A DNA stretch of 64,000 nucleotides. Origin: Scandinavium sp002470465. GTDB lineage: Bacteria > Pseudomonadota > Gammaproteobacteria > Enterobacterales > Enterobacteriaceae. The stretch lies in assembly GCF_040750395.1 (NCBI RefSeq), contig NZ_JBFLVD010000005.1, forward strand, positions 1 through 64,000, given 5' to 3'. The notes under the pieces are model-generated. The model saw only the letters and a program-made list of their open reading frames with translations. It searched no databases and was not told where the DNA came from. Within the stretch, counting starts at the first letter, position 1; each line of letters starts with the position of its first letter. The translations under genes and the position numbers were made by a program. This document shows, piece after piece, positions 1 to 8,313 of the stretch.

Positions 1-1
1 G

Positions 2-112
2 TTTTGCAGGGATGCTTACAATCTGACTGAACATGCACGCCAAATTGATGTGATTTTTAACGAAGATGTCTCAAATATGTCTCACAATGAAAAACTGGAG
101 GAAATTATTTAA
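2..112 (+). CDS. 3' end of lambdoid phage integrase gene (partial)
   Basis: Only the last 36 codons and the TAA stop are inside the window. The peptide contains LTEHARQID and ends NMSHNEKLEEII, which resembles the extreme C-terminus of the DLP12 prophage integrase IntD as I remember it (LTEHARKID, then NMSH). IntD is a tyrosine recombinase that acts at the argU tRNA gene, and the argU 3' end begins 22 bp downstream, so position and sequence agree. The first residues align imperfectly with IntD, so I cannot say whether the gene is intact or a remnant. The catalytic residues would lie outside the window. Confidence 0.7.
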   Translation, partial: FCRDAYNLTEHARQIDVIFNEDVSNMSHNEKLEEII

Positions 113-133
113 CGGTAAGTCATTGATTCATAA

Positions 134-210
134 TGGCACGCCCTACAGGATTCGAACCTGTGACCTACGGCTTAGAAGGCCGGTGCTCTATCCAGCTGAG
201 CTAAGGGCGC
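134..210 (-). tRNA. argU: tRNA-Arg (anticodon UCU)
   Basis: Reads AGA codons. The minus strand folds as a cloverleaf with a 7-bp acceptor stem, anticodon TCT in a seven-base loop, a perfect 5-bp T stem around TTCGAAT, and an encoded CCA at positions 134-136. It matches E. coli argU (fimU in Salmonella), and the synteny with fimY/fimZ and folD supports this. Two helix positions are irregular: G1 faces U72 and C27 faces U43. Both join a 5'-half base to a 3'-half base. The 3' end faces the integrase fragment, as expected for a tRNA used as a phage attachment site. Confidence 0.97.
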
Positions 211-247
211 ACTGAGAAGGTGAACTTCGCGGTGTGGAACGCCTGGA

Positions 248-275
248 ATTATACGGTCAAAGCCGGGTGAGTCAA
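248..275 (-). promoter_or_regulatory. argU promoter (sigma-70)
   Basis: On the minus strand TTGACT (275-270) and a perfect TATAAT (253-248) are separated by 16 bp, ending about 37 bp before the tRNA 5' end at 210. This is a strong housekeeping promoter of the kind expected for a tRNA gene. Confidence 0.8.
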
Positions 276-562
276 TGGCTTTCACCGTCAAAGCACACTT
301 CAGCGTCACTCTTCCCCGCAACAAGCCGCATCAGCTGATTAAAGCTTAAACACACTCTCTAATCTGCCCTTCCGCTACGAAAAATCCGTCTACGGTTTAA
401 GCAACGCCTGGTACCTTCAGATTTCCCTTATGACAACAATGGATTCCGTCATACACCAATGACATAGACTTTGCCCGACATCTGTCAGGCAATCATTTTC
501 CATTCGTGCCGATAGAACAGTAAAGGTGGCGAGCGTATGCCGGACGTGCCGGGAGGGAAACT
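276..562. other. Upstream region of fimY, no gene seen
   Basis: There is no convincing reading frame between the argU promoter and fimY. The fimY ribosome binding site, GGGAGG, is at 551-556. I could not assign a fimY promoter with confidence. Confidence 0.5.
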
Positions 563-1279
563 ATGCGTGTGATGTTACGCAGGGAAAGACGGCGGCGAAA
601 CATTATGGAATTTCAGGGATATTCGCTGTCTCTGCCGCACAACACGTTGGTTGAACGCGGTGCGTTGCTTAACCACACTGCACACTACAGCGATCATCGT
701 ATTCTGGTCACGCGAGATAGCTATCTGGCCTCTGGCATTCGCCACAGCCCGGTTCCGCTCTGTCTGTGCCGCATTTATGCAGATATTGATGAGGCGCTTG
801 CCGCAGTCCAGCAGATCCAGCCGCTGTACCTGATTGTCGATCTCGAAGGCTGGGAAATGCCTGTACTGGCGCTGCTGGACCATCTTCGGAGTTTGCAGCA
901 CCGTTACCCGGCGGTGGAAATGGTGCTGATAACACCGGAACTGGATCCGGTGACGCAGCAATTTTTGCAATCGGCCTTACGCTGCCGGTTAATTGAAAAA
1001 CGACTTGCGCTGCCTTTGGCACGGGAAGCTTTACAACGTACCGTGGAGGCTTTACCCGCGCAGGTTCGCCTGTTTAAAACCAAAGAGTGGAGCGTGCTGA
1101 TGCTGATGGCGCAAGGCCATTCGCTGAGCCACATTGCCCGTCTACAAATCCGGCCCTACCACCGGATCGTTTACCGCGTTGGCTGCATTTTGTCTTTACT
1201 ACAGCTTAACCACCGTCAGCAGCTGTTGCGTGTATTACAACGGGTCAGCGCCCTTCACGATCGCCATCACTCGGGATAA
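563..1279 (+). CDS. fimY: Fimbrial regulator FimY (LuxR-like)
   Basis: In Salmonella FimY works with FimZ to activate the type 1 fimbrial (fimA) promoter. This 238-residue protein has about the Salmonella length and keeps landmarks such as LPHNTLVERGAL near residue 25 and an HSPVPLCLC stretch near 61. A LuxR-type helix-turn-helix lies roughly at 172-225. The first ATG is preferred because GGGAGG sits 7 bp upstream; an ATG at 605 is the alternative. The first twelve codons are crowded with rare arginine codons, including AGG at 581 and AGA at 587, just before the AGA-decoding argU locus on the other strand. It is monocistronic and about 0.9 kb from fimZ. The assignment rests on remembered similarity plus synteny. 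Confidence 0.85.
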   Translation: MRVMLRRERRRRNIMEFQGYSLSLPHNTLVERGALLNHTAHYSDHRILVTRDSYLASGIRHSPVPLCLCRIYADIDEALAAVQQIQPLYLIVDLEGWEMPVLALLDHLRSLQHRYPAVEMVLITPELDPVTQQFLQSALRCRLIEKRLALPLAREALQRTVEALPAQVRLFKTKEWSVLMLMAQGHSLSHIARLQIRPYHRIVYRVGCILSLLQLNHRQQLLRVLQRVSALHDRHHSG

Positions 1280-2176
1280 GCTGCTGAAGCCTGGTTATCA
1301 CTAAGAAAATACTTAAATAAAAGTTAATAGAACGTTATTTTTTAACCAATAAAATACAATTGTAACTATTCCTGGAGTTTGCCTGCTGGTGAAAGGAAGG
1401 CACACTTTTTCCTGAGATTATGGTTTTTGCTGCTTAATAAGATCTTACCGGCCTTTGCAGGTGAGATCGTCGAGCAGAGTGTGAGCAGACGAGCCTTTTA
1501 AGGCAGCAGATGTTTGCAACGGCAGCAGAAATACCTGCCTGTGACGCCGACCACGATTTGACCGTGCCTGAAAATGGGAATGACGCTAACTTATTATTTA
1601 TACACACTTTTTCAGCACTAAGATGATGCGTTTTGGTGCATAACAAATTGCAAAAAAATTTACATCACGGCAACAAGCAGTCGCTTGTTTTGTTTTTCAT
1701 GATGACATGCAGACATCCCGTTAACAAATTCAGCAACCGCAGAAATTCCCGCCAAAAGAAAATTCCTGGCCGATCGCATTCAGAACATCATAATTCGTAA
1801 AGTTATTTATCGTTTTCAGAGGGTTTTTCCGAAAACATTAAACGGTATAATCAGCAGCACTGAGATTAATAATAAATTTAGCAAAAATACCGTCCGAGAT
1901 AATATCTCTAAGAGGAATAACCCGTCGTTAGCCAACCAAAGGAAGCCTTCATCAAACCAGCGGATGATACTCAATAACTCACAGTATTAACTGAGATAAC
2001 CCACCGTTTTTACGAATGACTGAACAGCCAGCCGGAACGTGTTTTTCGTTTTCCCATATGTGTTGCTCACTGGCGCGACGCCGGGTATTTCAGAGACGTT
2101 TACAACACATCCCCACGCTGGCACAAGAGTTCGGCCTGAACTCTAAAAACTGTATACATAATCTGAGGAATAGAAA
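1280..2176. other. Long A+T-rich leader region between fimY and fimZ
   Basis: About 0.9 kb without a supported gene. It is clearly richer in A+T than its surroundings, especially at 1300-1360 and 1780-1920. A TATAAT at 1846-1851 could be a fimZ -10 element, which would give a leader of roughly 300 bases, but its -35 match is weak. A short frame at 1434-1646 on the minus strand has no recognisable features. No fimW gene is seen. Confidence 0.5.
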
Positions 2177-2809
2177 ATGAAACCTGCTTCCGTTGTTATT
2201 ATGGATGAACAACCTATCGTCAGGATGTCGATAGAGGTTCTGTTACGCAAGAACAGTGATATCCGCGTTGCTCTGAAATCCGGAGATGGAAGGGAAGTTA
2301 TTGATTATGTAAGAAAAAACAAAACAGATCTGGTCATCATCGACATTGAACTCCCCGGCACAGATGGCTTTATGCTGCTAAAAAGAATCAATGACATCAG
2401 TCCTCAGACCAAGGTTTTATTTTTAGCATCTAAGTCAGAAGAGTATTACGCGGGGCGAGCTATCAGGGCTGGCGCGAATGGTTTTGTCAGTAAAAGAAAG
2501 GATTACAATGATATCTACAAGGCGGTTGAAATGCTGCTTTCCGGTTATTCCTTTTTCCCGGCTGACACCCTTAATTTCCTCAGTGGTAATTCTTCACGCC
2601 GTGGAGAAGTGAACGAACTGCCGCTTTCAAATCGTGAAGTAACGGTCCTGCGCTATCTGGTCAATGGTCTGACAAATAAAGAAATCGCCGATCAATTATT
2701 ACTCAGTAATAAAACTATCAGCGCCCATAAATCAAATATTTTCTCGAAACTCGGGGTGCATACCATTGTAGAATTGATTGATTACGCCAAATCACACGAG
2801 CTGGTTTAA
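2177..2809 (+). CDS. fimZ: Response regulator FimZ
   Basis: A NarL/FixJ-family response regulator that activates type 1 fimbrial expression. The receiver domain spans residues 5-120 with the acidic pair D10/E11, phospho-acceptor D56 in the DIELPGTDG segment, and K106. A LuxR-type helix-turn-helix at about 150-200 carries the typical LTNKEIADQLLLSNKTISAH pattern. The length of 210 residues is that of Salmonella and E. coli FimZ. GAGG lies just upstream of the ATG. The gene converges on fimF across a strong hairpin. No cognate kinase is nearby, as in Salmonella. Confidence 0.95.
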   Translation: MKPASVVIMDEQPIVRMSIEVLLRKNSDIRVALKSGDGREVIDYVRKNKTDLVIIDIELPGTDGFMLLKRINDISPQTKVLFLASKSEEYYAGRAIRAGANGFVSKRKDYNDIYKAVEMLLSGYSFFPADTLNFLSGNSSRRGEVNELPLSNREVTVLRYLVNGLTNKEIADQLLLSNKTISAHKSNIFSKLGVHTIVELIDYAKSHELV

Positions 2810-2816
2810 TGGCGAC

Positions 2817-2849
2817 GATTGCTTCCTGCTAAATTAGCAGGAAGCAATC
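2817..2849. terminator. Bidirectional terminator between fimZ and fimF
   Basis: A perfect 14-bp inverted repeat (2817-2830 and 2836-2849) with a 5-base loop, located in the 46-bp gap between the convergent fimZ and fimF genes. Confidence 0.8.
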
Positions 2850-2855
2850 AAGGGA

Positions 2856-3377
2856 TTAATTGTAATTAATTAAGAAAGTGGCGTCGGCATCGGCGCTGCC
2901 AGGCTGTGGGTCGTCGGCGGTGGCAATGTAATTGGCGTAGAACTGAAGCCTGGCGTTGCCCCGATCGTCAACAGCCACCGCCCGGCTGGCCTGCTGAAGC
3001 GGTAACCGGCCGCGATCGGCGTCGCGGAGCTCCACCGCCACCCGACTTGCTACGCTACTGCTGTTCAGGCCAAGCAGCGTCGGATCGCTGGGATCGCCTT
3101 TGCCGGTAAATGTGATGGAGGCCGAGCCAGGCGGACACCCCGTCAGGCTCAGGGTAAACGGCACCAGCGATGTGGTGCTTCCCGAGTTGCGTAGCTGCTT
3201 AGTTGGCCAGCGCCCCAGCTCGACGGATTTATCACTGTCGCCTGCCTCCACGACGCAGCTGTAATCCACCACGTTACCTGACAGCTCAATGTTCACTTCG
3301 CCCAGCGAGTTGTCTGCGTGCGCCTGGCTGCTCAGCAAGCCTGCGATCAGCGCGAGTCGAATAAACGGATGTTTCAT
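2856..3377 (-). CDS. fimF: Minor fimbrial subunit FimF
   Basis: A pilin-fold subunit of the fimbrial tip. The start was set at 3377, after the fimH stop, where TGAGGG overlapping that stop serves as ribosome binding site; the upstream extension would lie inside fimH. The 173-residue protein has a signal peptide ending in QAHA at about residue 21, a disulfide cysteine pair C41/C81 and the terminal beta-strand motif ending INYN. It is the last gene of fimAICDHF. The tip role is inferred from the family and operon position. Confidence 0.92.
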   Translation of the reverse strand: MKHPFIRLALIAGLLSSQAHADNSLGEVNIELSGNVVDYSCVVEAGDSDKSVELGRWPTKQLRNSGSTTSLVPFTLSLTGCPPGSASITFTGKGDPSDPTLLGLNSSSVASRVAVELRDADRGRLPLQQASRAVAVDDRGNARLQFYANYIATADDPQPGSADADATFLINYN

Positions 3378-3387
3378 TGCCCGGCCC

Positions 3388-4395
3388 TCAGTCATAGTCG
3401 ACTCGCAGATACCCCCGGGCGGTAAACTTGCCTTCCGCCGGTTTGTTGCCCGTGATGCTGACGGGCCAGGCACGAATTGCCACCTGCGCCTGTGCGTTTG
3501 CATCGAGGCGGAACGGGATCTTGCTGCTGATGTTGTTCGGCGTCAGCGGATTACCGCTGCTGTCTGCCACGATAAAGCCCAGATCCGCGTTATCAGACAC
3601 CATCGCGTTGCCCTGCGTTTTCTCCGCTTCCACGCGCATGCTCAGGTAGGCCTGAGACTCTACGTTAGTGCATTTGATGGCGACCGTTTTTTGTTGTGGC
3701 GGCACGTTTGCCGGGCGATTTCCCGCCCCGGCCTGGCTGAACAGTGACGCACCGATGTCGCCGAAATCAAACTGCACCACGGTCCCGGCATTAATTTCGC
3801 AGGTTTGCGGCACGTTAATCGTTCCGCTGTAGCTGATGGTGTAGACCGGTGTAGTCAGCGCATCTCCGCTGTTGGTGGTCACATAAACGGTGAACATTGT
3901 CTGTTTTGGGATAACCACCATATTGATAAAGCGCTTGGTGACCTTCAGGCGGAAAATCAGCTTCGAATCATTCACCGGAAAGGGCTTTTGCTTAGGCACA
4001 TTCGGGTGCGATCCCATCTGAATGTAGTTGGCCGGTGGCCAGAAAGCGCCCGCTGAGCTGTCGGTAATTTGCATCGCGCCATCGAGATAATCGTTAAGCT
4101 TGAGGTATTTGAAGTTATTTTCCGTGCTGACCACCGGAAAACTTGTGACGTAGCTACGTTTGGTGGTGGTGCCGGATGTGCCGCTCGGGCAAACCGCCTG
4201 CACGCCCACCCAGCCCGATTTCTGGCTGAGGGTAACAATTTGCCCCACCTGGTTATTCGCGCTGGTGAAGGTGTCCGTTAAATCGTAAAACACATCCGTT
4301 GGCACCCCATTGACGTTGCGGCATACCGTCGCCCAGGCCGAAGTGGAGAGCAACACGCCCCCTAACAGCAGAACAGAGAAAACCTTATTGATCAC
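3388..4395 (-). CDS. fimH: Type 1 fimbrial adhesin FimH
   Basis: The tip adhesin, which binds mannosylated glycans in Salmonella. The protein of 335 residues has the Salmonella FimH length and shares long stretches such as the start of the mature protein (TVCRN) and the C-terminal end ARGYLRVDYD. Residues 1-22 form a signal peptide, followed by a lectin domain to about 190 and a pilin domain. The start is a GTG at 4395 inside the last codons of fimD, with CGGAGG upstream, so the genes overlap by 11 bp and are probably translationally coupled. The longer ATG-initiated frame from 4470 lacks a leading signal peptide and was rejected. Confidence 0.93.
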   Translation of the reverse strand: MINKVFSVLLLGGVLLSTSAWATVCRNVNGVPTDVFYDLTDTFTSANNQVGQIVTLSQKSGWVGVQAVCPSGTSGTTTKRSYVTSFPVVSTENNFKYLKLNDYLDGAMQITDSSAGAFWPPANYIQMGSHPNVPKQKPFPVNDSKLIFRLKVTKRFINMVVIPKQTMFTVYVTTNSGDALTTPVYTISYSGTINVPQTCEINAGTVVQFDFGDIGASLFSQAGAGNRPANVPPQQKTVAIKCTNVESQAYLSMRVEAEKTQGNAMVSDNADLGFIVADSSGNPLTPNNISSKIPFRLDANAQAQVAIRAWPVSITGNKPAEGKFTARGYLRVDYD

Positions 4396-6964
4396 AGCGA
4401 ACCTCCGTGAGCGTGATCGCCTGTTGCAGGCTCTTTTCGGGGAGGGAATACGGTGCCCGGCACTGTGCACCCGGCCCTTCGCCCCACTGAATCAACAGCT
4501 CACCGCTGAGCGGCAAACCACTTAAGTAGATTTGTCCATCGTCGCCCACCATGCTGGTCACGCCGCTGGCGGTTTCCCGCACGATGGCGCCAAACGGCAC
4601 CGGCTGCGTTCCGCGCCGCACGGTGACCAGCGCTCGCACGCCAATACGCGTATCAAAAGCCGCGCGCACGACGGCACCTTCGGTTGGCACCACGCTGCTG
4701 ACGTTGTTTTCGATATCAGTGCTGTTGTTCATGGTGTTGGTGTCAAGCGCGATACGGTTATAGCGGTAGACCGTGGCGTACGGCATCACAGCGTAGCCAC
4801 GCCAGTCGGTTTTCACCCCGGTCTGGTTTTCGATGCTGACGCCGCTTGCGCCCGGCGCCTTGATCAGCACGTTGGTATCCCCCAGCGGCTGGCTGAAGGT
4901 CACGCCATCGGCATGAGCCAAAATGCCGCCCGACGCCTGCCAGTTCAGGGAGTGCTGATCGCGGTCATAGTTATATGCCCCGCTGAGCGTGCCGTAGGTT
5001 GCCTGCCAGTTAGCGCTCGCGCTGCCGGTGTAGCCGCGACCGCTGGCGTTGCCCTGCATCACGCTGTAGCTGAGGTTACTGCCCTCAAGCAGCGTACCGC
5101 TGATCCCGCTCTGCCAGCTGTCGTCACCGTCGCTGTTACGGCTGGCGGTGACGGTGGCGTAGGCCCGGTCAAAGGCGGAGTTACGGCGCTCGGCGCCGTT
5201 GTTGAAGACACTGAACGGTACCGAGAGGTTGAAGGAGGCAATGCGGTCCGTGCCCGGAATGCCGATAGAGCGATTCCAGGACATCGACAACCCATAGCTC
5301 ACGCCGCGCCAGCCGCCAGAGTAGCCAACCTGATACCACGTGTTGGTGTCGTCAGTTCCCCAGTAGGTCTGCTCGCTGCCGGAAAGGTAGAGCGAACCGT
5401 AATCACCGAGCGACTGCGAGACGTTGACCTGGAAACGCCCTTTTTTGTTCTGGGTCAGGTTGTGGTAGCTGATAATGTCCGGCACGCCGTCGTCATTGCT
5501 TTTGTCGCTGTACTGGTAACCGCTCATGTTCTTCCACGTCGTGTCATCGAGCGTGAAGAACCCTTTGGTGGAGTAGCGATAACCGAGCAGCTGGAAGTTA
5601 GTCCCGAAGGTGTTAAGCGATTTAGCGTAGAGGAAACGCACCGACTGTCCGTCGTGGGTGCTGTCGTCGACTAACCGGCTATGCGCATGGGTGACATCCA
5701 GCGAAACCGCGCCCCAGTCGCCCAGGTTTTTACCCAATCCGATAGCCAGCGCCGTGTAGTTTTCAGCAAGCTGCGTGCCGCCATAGACGGTATATCCTTC
5801 GTTCAGGCCCGTAATCAGCGTGCCCTGCGCGAAGAATGGCGTCTCCTGCTGGTTGTTGCCTGAACGATAGTCCCCGGCGACCAGATCGTATTTCCAGCGC
5901 CCTTCTCGCTGCAGCAGCGGCACGGAAGAGTACGGCACGGTATAGCGCTGCTGGCTGCCATCTTTTTCGTCTACCGTCACTTCGAGGTCGCCGCTCGACG
6001 ACGTCGGGTTCAGATCGCTGATGGCAAACGCCCCGCTTTGCACGTAGCTCTGGTAAACGACAAAGCCGTTCTGGCGGATGGTGACTTTCGCCGGGGTGCG
6101 GGCTATCCCGCGTACCGTTGGGGCGAAGCCCTGCATGCTGTCCGGGTACATGCTGTCTGAGGAATAAAGCCGTGCGCCCCGAAAACCAACGCTGTCGAAC
6201 ACGTCGCTGCCGGTGTTGCTGTCGCCCAGCACCACTTCACTTTTCCATGGCACAATCGAGCGCTGCGCCCAGGTGGCGACGTTACGCCAGCTATTCTCTT
6301 TCTGGTTATTGCTGTTGGAGTAGCTCCATGTTCCGCTGTTTCGCAAACGCCATGGGCCATAGTTCAGGCCGCTGGTCAGGCTCAAAAAGTAGCTGTCGTC
6401 ATCATTGCCGCGGTTGCCGCTAAAACTGTAGTTGGCGAGCAGCGCAGGAATACCCTCATCCCATTCGTCAGGCGGTATATAGCCGCGAGCGCTGTTGAAC
6501 ATCGCAACCTGCGGCAAATTCACCGCCAGCTTCAGCGCGGCAAAATCAAACGCCGCTTCGGCCCCCGGAATGGCCTTTTCCAGCGCCACGCAGGCGTTTT
6601 TATCCTCTTTCGCCAGCGCAGGAAATGCGGCCGTATTGACGCCGAGACGCTTCAACAACGCAGGCGTCAGGCAAGGCGCTAATCCGCCTGCTGCGGGCTT
6701 TGTCCCTTCCGCGGGTGTAAACTCAAGATCCTGTGTGCCAACGAATTCGTCATTGCGCCAGATATCCACGCGGTAAACACCTGCGGGTTGTTGATGGCCC
6801 TTTTCGAAACGGGAGAGATCCGCCACGCCCGCCGTATCGTCCGACAAAAATGCCGGATTGAAGTAGCTTTCCGCATGTACGCCAGGAAGCAGGGTCACGC
6901 CCGAAAGCGCAAGGGTAAGCAACTTCAGGCGCGGTAGGCGTTGAGAGTGAGTGAGCGCAGTCAT
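4385..6964 (-). CDS. fimD: Outer membrane fimbrial usher FimD
   Basis: The outer membrane usher that receives chaperone-subunit complexes and assembles the fimbria. The 859 residues fit the family: signal peptide to about A31, N-terminal periplasmic domain starting near YFNPAFL, a 24-strand beta-barrel interrupted by a plug domain, and C-terminal periplasmic domains with a late cysteine pair (AQCRAP and the final RCDQ). The ATG overlaps the TAA of fimC (TAATG), a clear sign of translational coupling. Confidence 0.97.
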   Translation of the reverse strand: MTALTHSQRLPRLKLLTLALSGVTLLPGVHAESYFNPAFLSDDTAGVADLSRFEKGHQQPAGVYRVDIWRNDEFVGTQDLEFTPAEGTKPAAGGLAPCLTPALLKRLGVNTAAFPALAKEDKNACVALEKAIPGAEAAFDFAALKLAVNLPQVAMFNSARGYIPPDEWDEGIPALLANYSFSGNRGNDDDSYFLSLTSGLNYGPWRLRNSGTWSYSNSNNQKENSWRNVATWAQRSIVPWKSEVVLGDSNTGSDVFDSVGFRGARLYSSDSMYPDSMQGFAPTVRGIARTPAKVTIRQNGFVVYQSYVQSGAFAISDLNPTSSSGDLEVTVDEKDGSQQRYTVPYSSVPLLQREGRWKYDLVAGDYRSGNNQQETPFFAQGTLITGLNEGYTVYGGTQLAENYTALAIGLGKNLGDWGAVSLDVTHAHSRLVDDSTHDGQSVRFLYAKSLNTFGTNFQLLGYRYSTKGFFTLDDTTWKNMSGYQYSDKSNDDGVPDIISYHNLTQNKKGRFQVNVSQSLGDYGSLYLSGSEQTYWGTDDTNTWYQVGYSGGWRGVSYGLSMSWNRSIGIPGTDRIASFNLSVPFSVFNNGAERRNSAFDRAYATVTASRNSDGDDSWQSGISGTLLEGSNLSYSVMQGNASGRGYTGSASANWQATYGTLSGAYNYDRDQHSLNWQASGGILAHADGVTFSQPLGDTNVLIKAPGASGVSIENQTGVKTDWRGYAVMPYATVYRYNRIALDTNTMNNSTDIENNVSSVVPTEGAVVRAAFDTRIGVRALVTVRRGTQPVPFGAIVRETASGVTSMVGDDGQIYLSGLPLSGELLIQWGEGPGAQCRAPYSLPEKSLQQAITLTEVRCDQ

Positions 6965-7656
6965 TACAGGTTCACACGACGAGCCGGAGTAATTGCACCG
7001 TAGTCATTAACACTCTGCCAGCTCAGTGCGCCCTGCACACCGCCCGGCAGCGTGACTGTAGCCGTGCTTTTTGGCGAGATCATCACGTTGTCGAGCTTCT
7101 TGCCGGCCATCTGAAGGTTCACCAGCGTGACGTAGTACGGCGATGGGTTTTTGATCGTCACGTTCGTACCGCTGCGGGTAAACGCCAGCGTATCCAGTGC
7201 CTGTGCGGGTTGCACCGCTAAATTTTTCGGGCGCACGAACAGCTTGATGCGCGAAAGGATTGCCAGCTGCAGGACGTTACGGCTGTTGCCGCTTTGTTTG
7301 TCCACCGATGGGATCGCTTTCACGTTCAGGTAAAACAGCGACTCTTTGTCGGTCGCAAGCGCAGGTCCGGCGTAAATAATACGCAGGGTGTTTTCGCTGT
7401 TGGGCTCACTCACAAACAGCGGTGGCGTGATAACGAAGGTTTTCTCTTTCTGACCCGTGGCATCCTCAATCCACGCGTTGATAAGGTAGCGTTCCTGCTT
7501 GTTGCTGTTGCTCAATGCCAGCGACGTCTGCTTCGCATCTGCCGGATAAATCACCCTTGTGGCACCCAGCGCAATGCCACCCTCTGCATGAGCAGAAATA
7601 GCCCCCGCCAGAAAAAGCAGCGGCAGTAAAAGCGTTTTTATGATTAAACGATTCAT
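6964..7656 (-). CDS. fimC: Periplasmic fimbrial chaperone FimC
   Basis: A PapD-family chaperone that donates a beta-strand to pilins in the periplasm. It has 230 residues with a signal peptide ending SAHA at residue 24. The chaperone signature TRVIYPADAK follows at about 33-42, with the invariant arginine, and the SRIKLFVRP segment carries the conserved lysine region. The two immunoglobulin-like domains have the expected size. It lies 43 bp downstream of fimI and overlaps fimD. Confidence 0.96.
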   Translation of the reverse strand: MNRLIIKTLLLPLLFLAGAISAHAEGGIALGATRVIYPADAKQTSLALSNSNKQERYLINAWIEDATGQKEKTFVITPPLFVSEPNSENTLRIIYAGPALATDKESLFYLNVKAIPSVDKQSGNSRNVLQLAILSRIKLFVRPKNLAVQPAQALDTLAFTRSGTNVTIKNPSPYYVTLVNLQMAGKKLDNVMISPKSTATVTLPGGVQGALSWQSVNDYGAITPARRVNL

Positions 7657-7699
7657 AACCCATCAACCTGTTTTCTTATTTCCTGGCCCGTTTGACGAT

Positions 7700-8242
7700 T
7701 TACGGATAAACCAGCGTAAACCAGACATCGGTAAGTAAATTCCCTGGCACCAGCGGCAATGAAATAACGCGATAGCGTGCGCTAAAGTGAAAAGCCATCT
7801 CTTCTGAGAGTATTGATAAATAACTGTCAGGCGGTGCGTTGGGAATAATTAACTGCTGCTGGTTGTCGAACAGCGCGAGGCCCAGCCCTGTTTTTCCAGG
7901 CATGCCGTTTGCCCCGGCGGTGGCAACAAACACCTGCGGATCTTCCGCCGGGCTCAGGCCCTGAAAGGCGATGCCTACCTGGCTTGCGATATCGCGGCGA
8001 CACTCCACAAGCTTCAGGGTAAACGGTACGGTTACCGTGGAATAACTGCCCACATCACCAAAGTTGTTGCTGCGGTATTGCCCCATTTCGACCCGTAAAT
8101 CCTGACTTTCCGGGGAAACGGCACAGGCGCTGTTCACCAGCTCGCCGCGAAGATGGAGACCGCCTCCGTCAACCACAACCCTGTGCGCAAGAGCAGAAAA
8201 AGCGGCCAACAGCAGGGCCAGCAGCGCTAACGTCCGAATCAT
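7700..8242 (-). CDS. fimI: Fimbrial subunit FimI
   Basis: A pilin-like protein of 180 residues with a signal peptide to about A19, the N-terminal GELVNSACAV motif and cysteines C40 and C81. It shares the MGQYR and N-terminal pattern of FimA next door, so it is a paralogue. In E. coli the homologous protein is reported to limit or terminate the rod; that role here is inferred from position between fimA and fimC. Confidence 0.92.
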   Translation of the reverse strand: MIRTLALLALLLAAFSALAHRVVVDGGGLHLRGELVNSACAVSPESQDLRVEMGQYRSNNFGDVGSYSTVTVPFTLKLVECRRDIASQVGIAFQGLSPAEDPQVFVATAGANGMPGKTGLGLALFDNQQQLIIPNAPPDSYLSILSEEMAFHFSARYRVISLPLVPGNLLTDVWFTLVYP

Positions 8243-8263
8243 TCTCTGTTCCCGTGAGTGCTG

Positions 8264-8286
8264 AAAACATGCCTCTTCCCTGAGGC
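8264..8286 (-). terminator. Intercistronic stem-loop after fimA
   Basis: On the minus strand a GCCTC/GAGGC hairpin (8286-8271) is followed by a short T-rich stretch. It lies between the major pilin gene and the rest of the operon, where partial termination or mRNA protection commonly makes the pilin the most abundant product. That role is inferred. Confidence 0.5.
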
Positions 8287-8313
8287 AAGGCTCATCCTGA
8301 GCGCGACGTACGC

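Noticed and set aside
1434..1646. Possible 70-residue gene (fimW candidate) on the minus strand
   Set aside because: Too short for FimW, no ribosome site and no helix-turn-helix.
4532..5674. 380-codon open frame antisense to fimD
   Set aside because: fimD is full length and conserved across this stretch. The antisense peptide is Val/Arg/His-rich without start signals.
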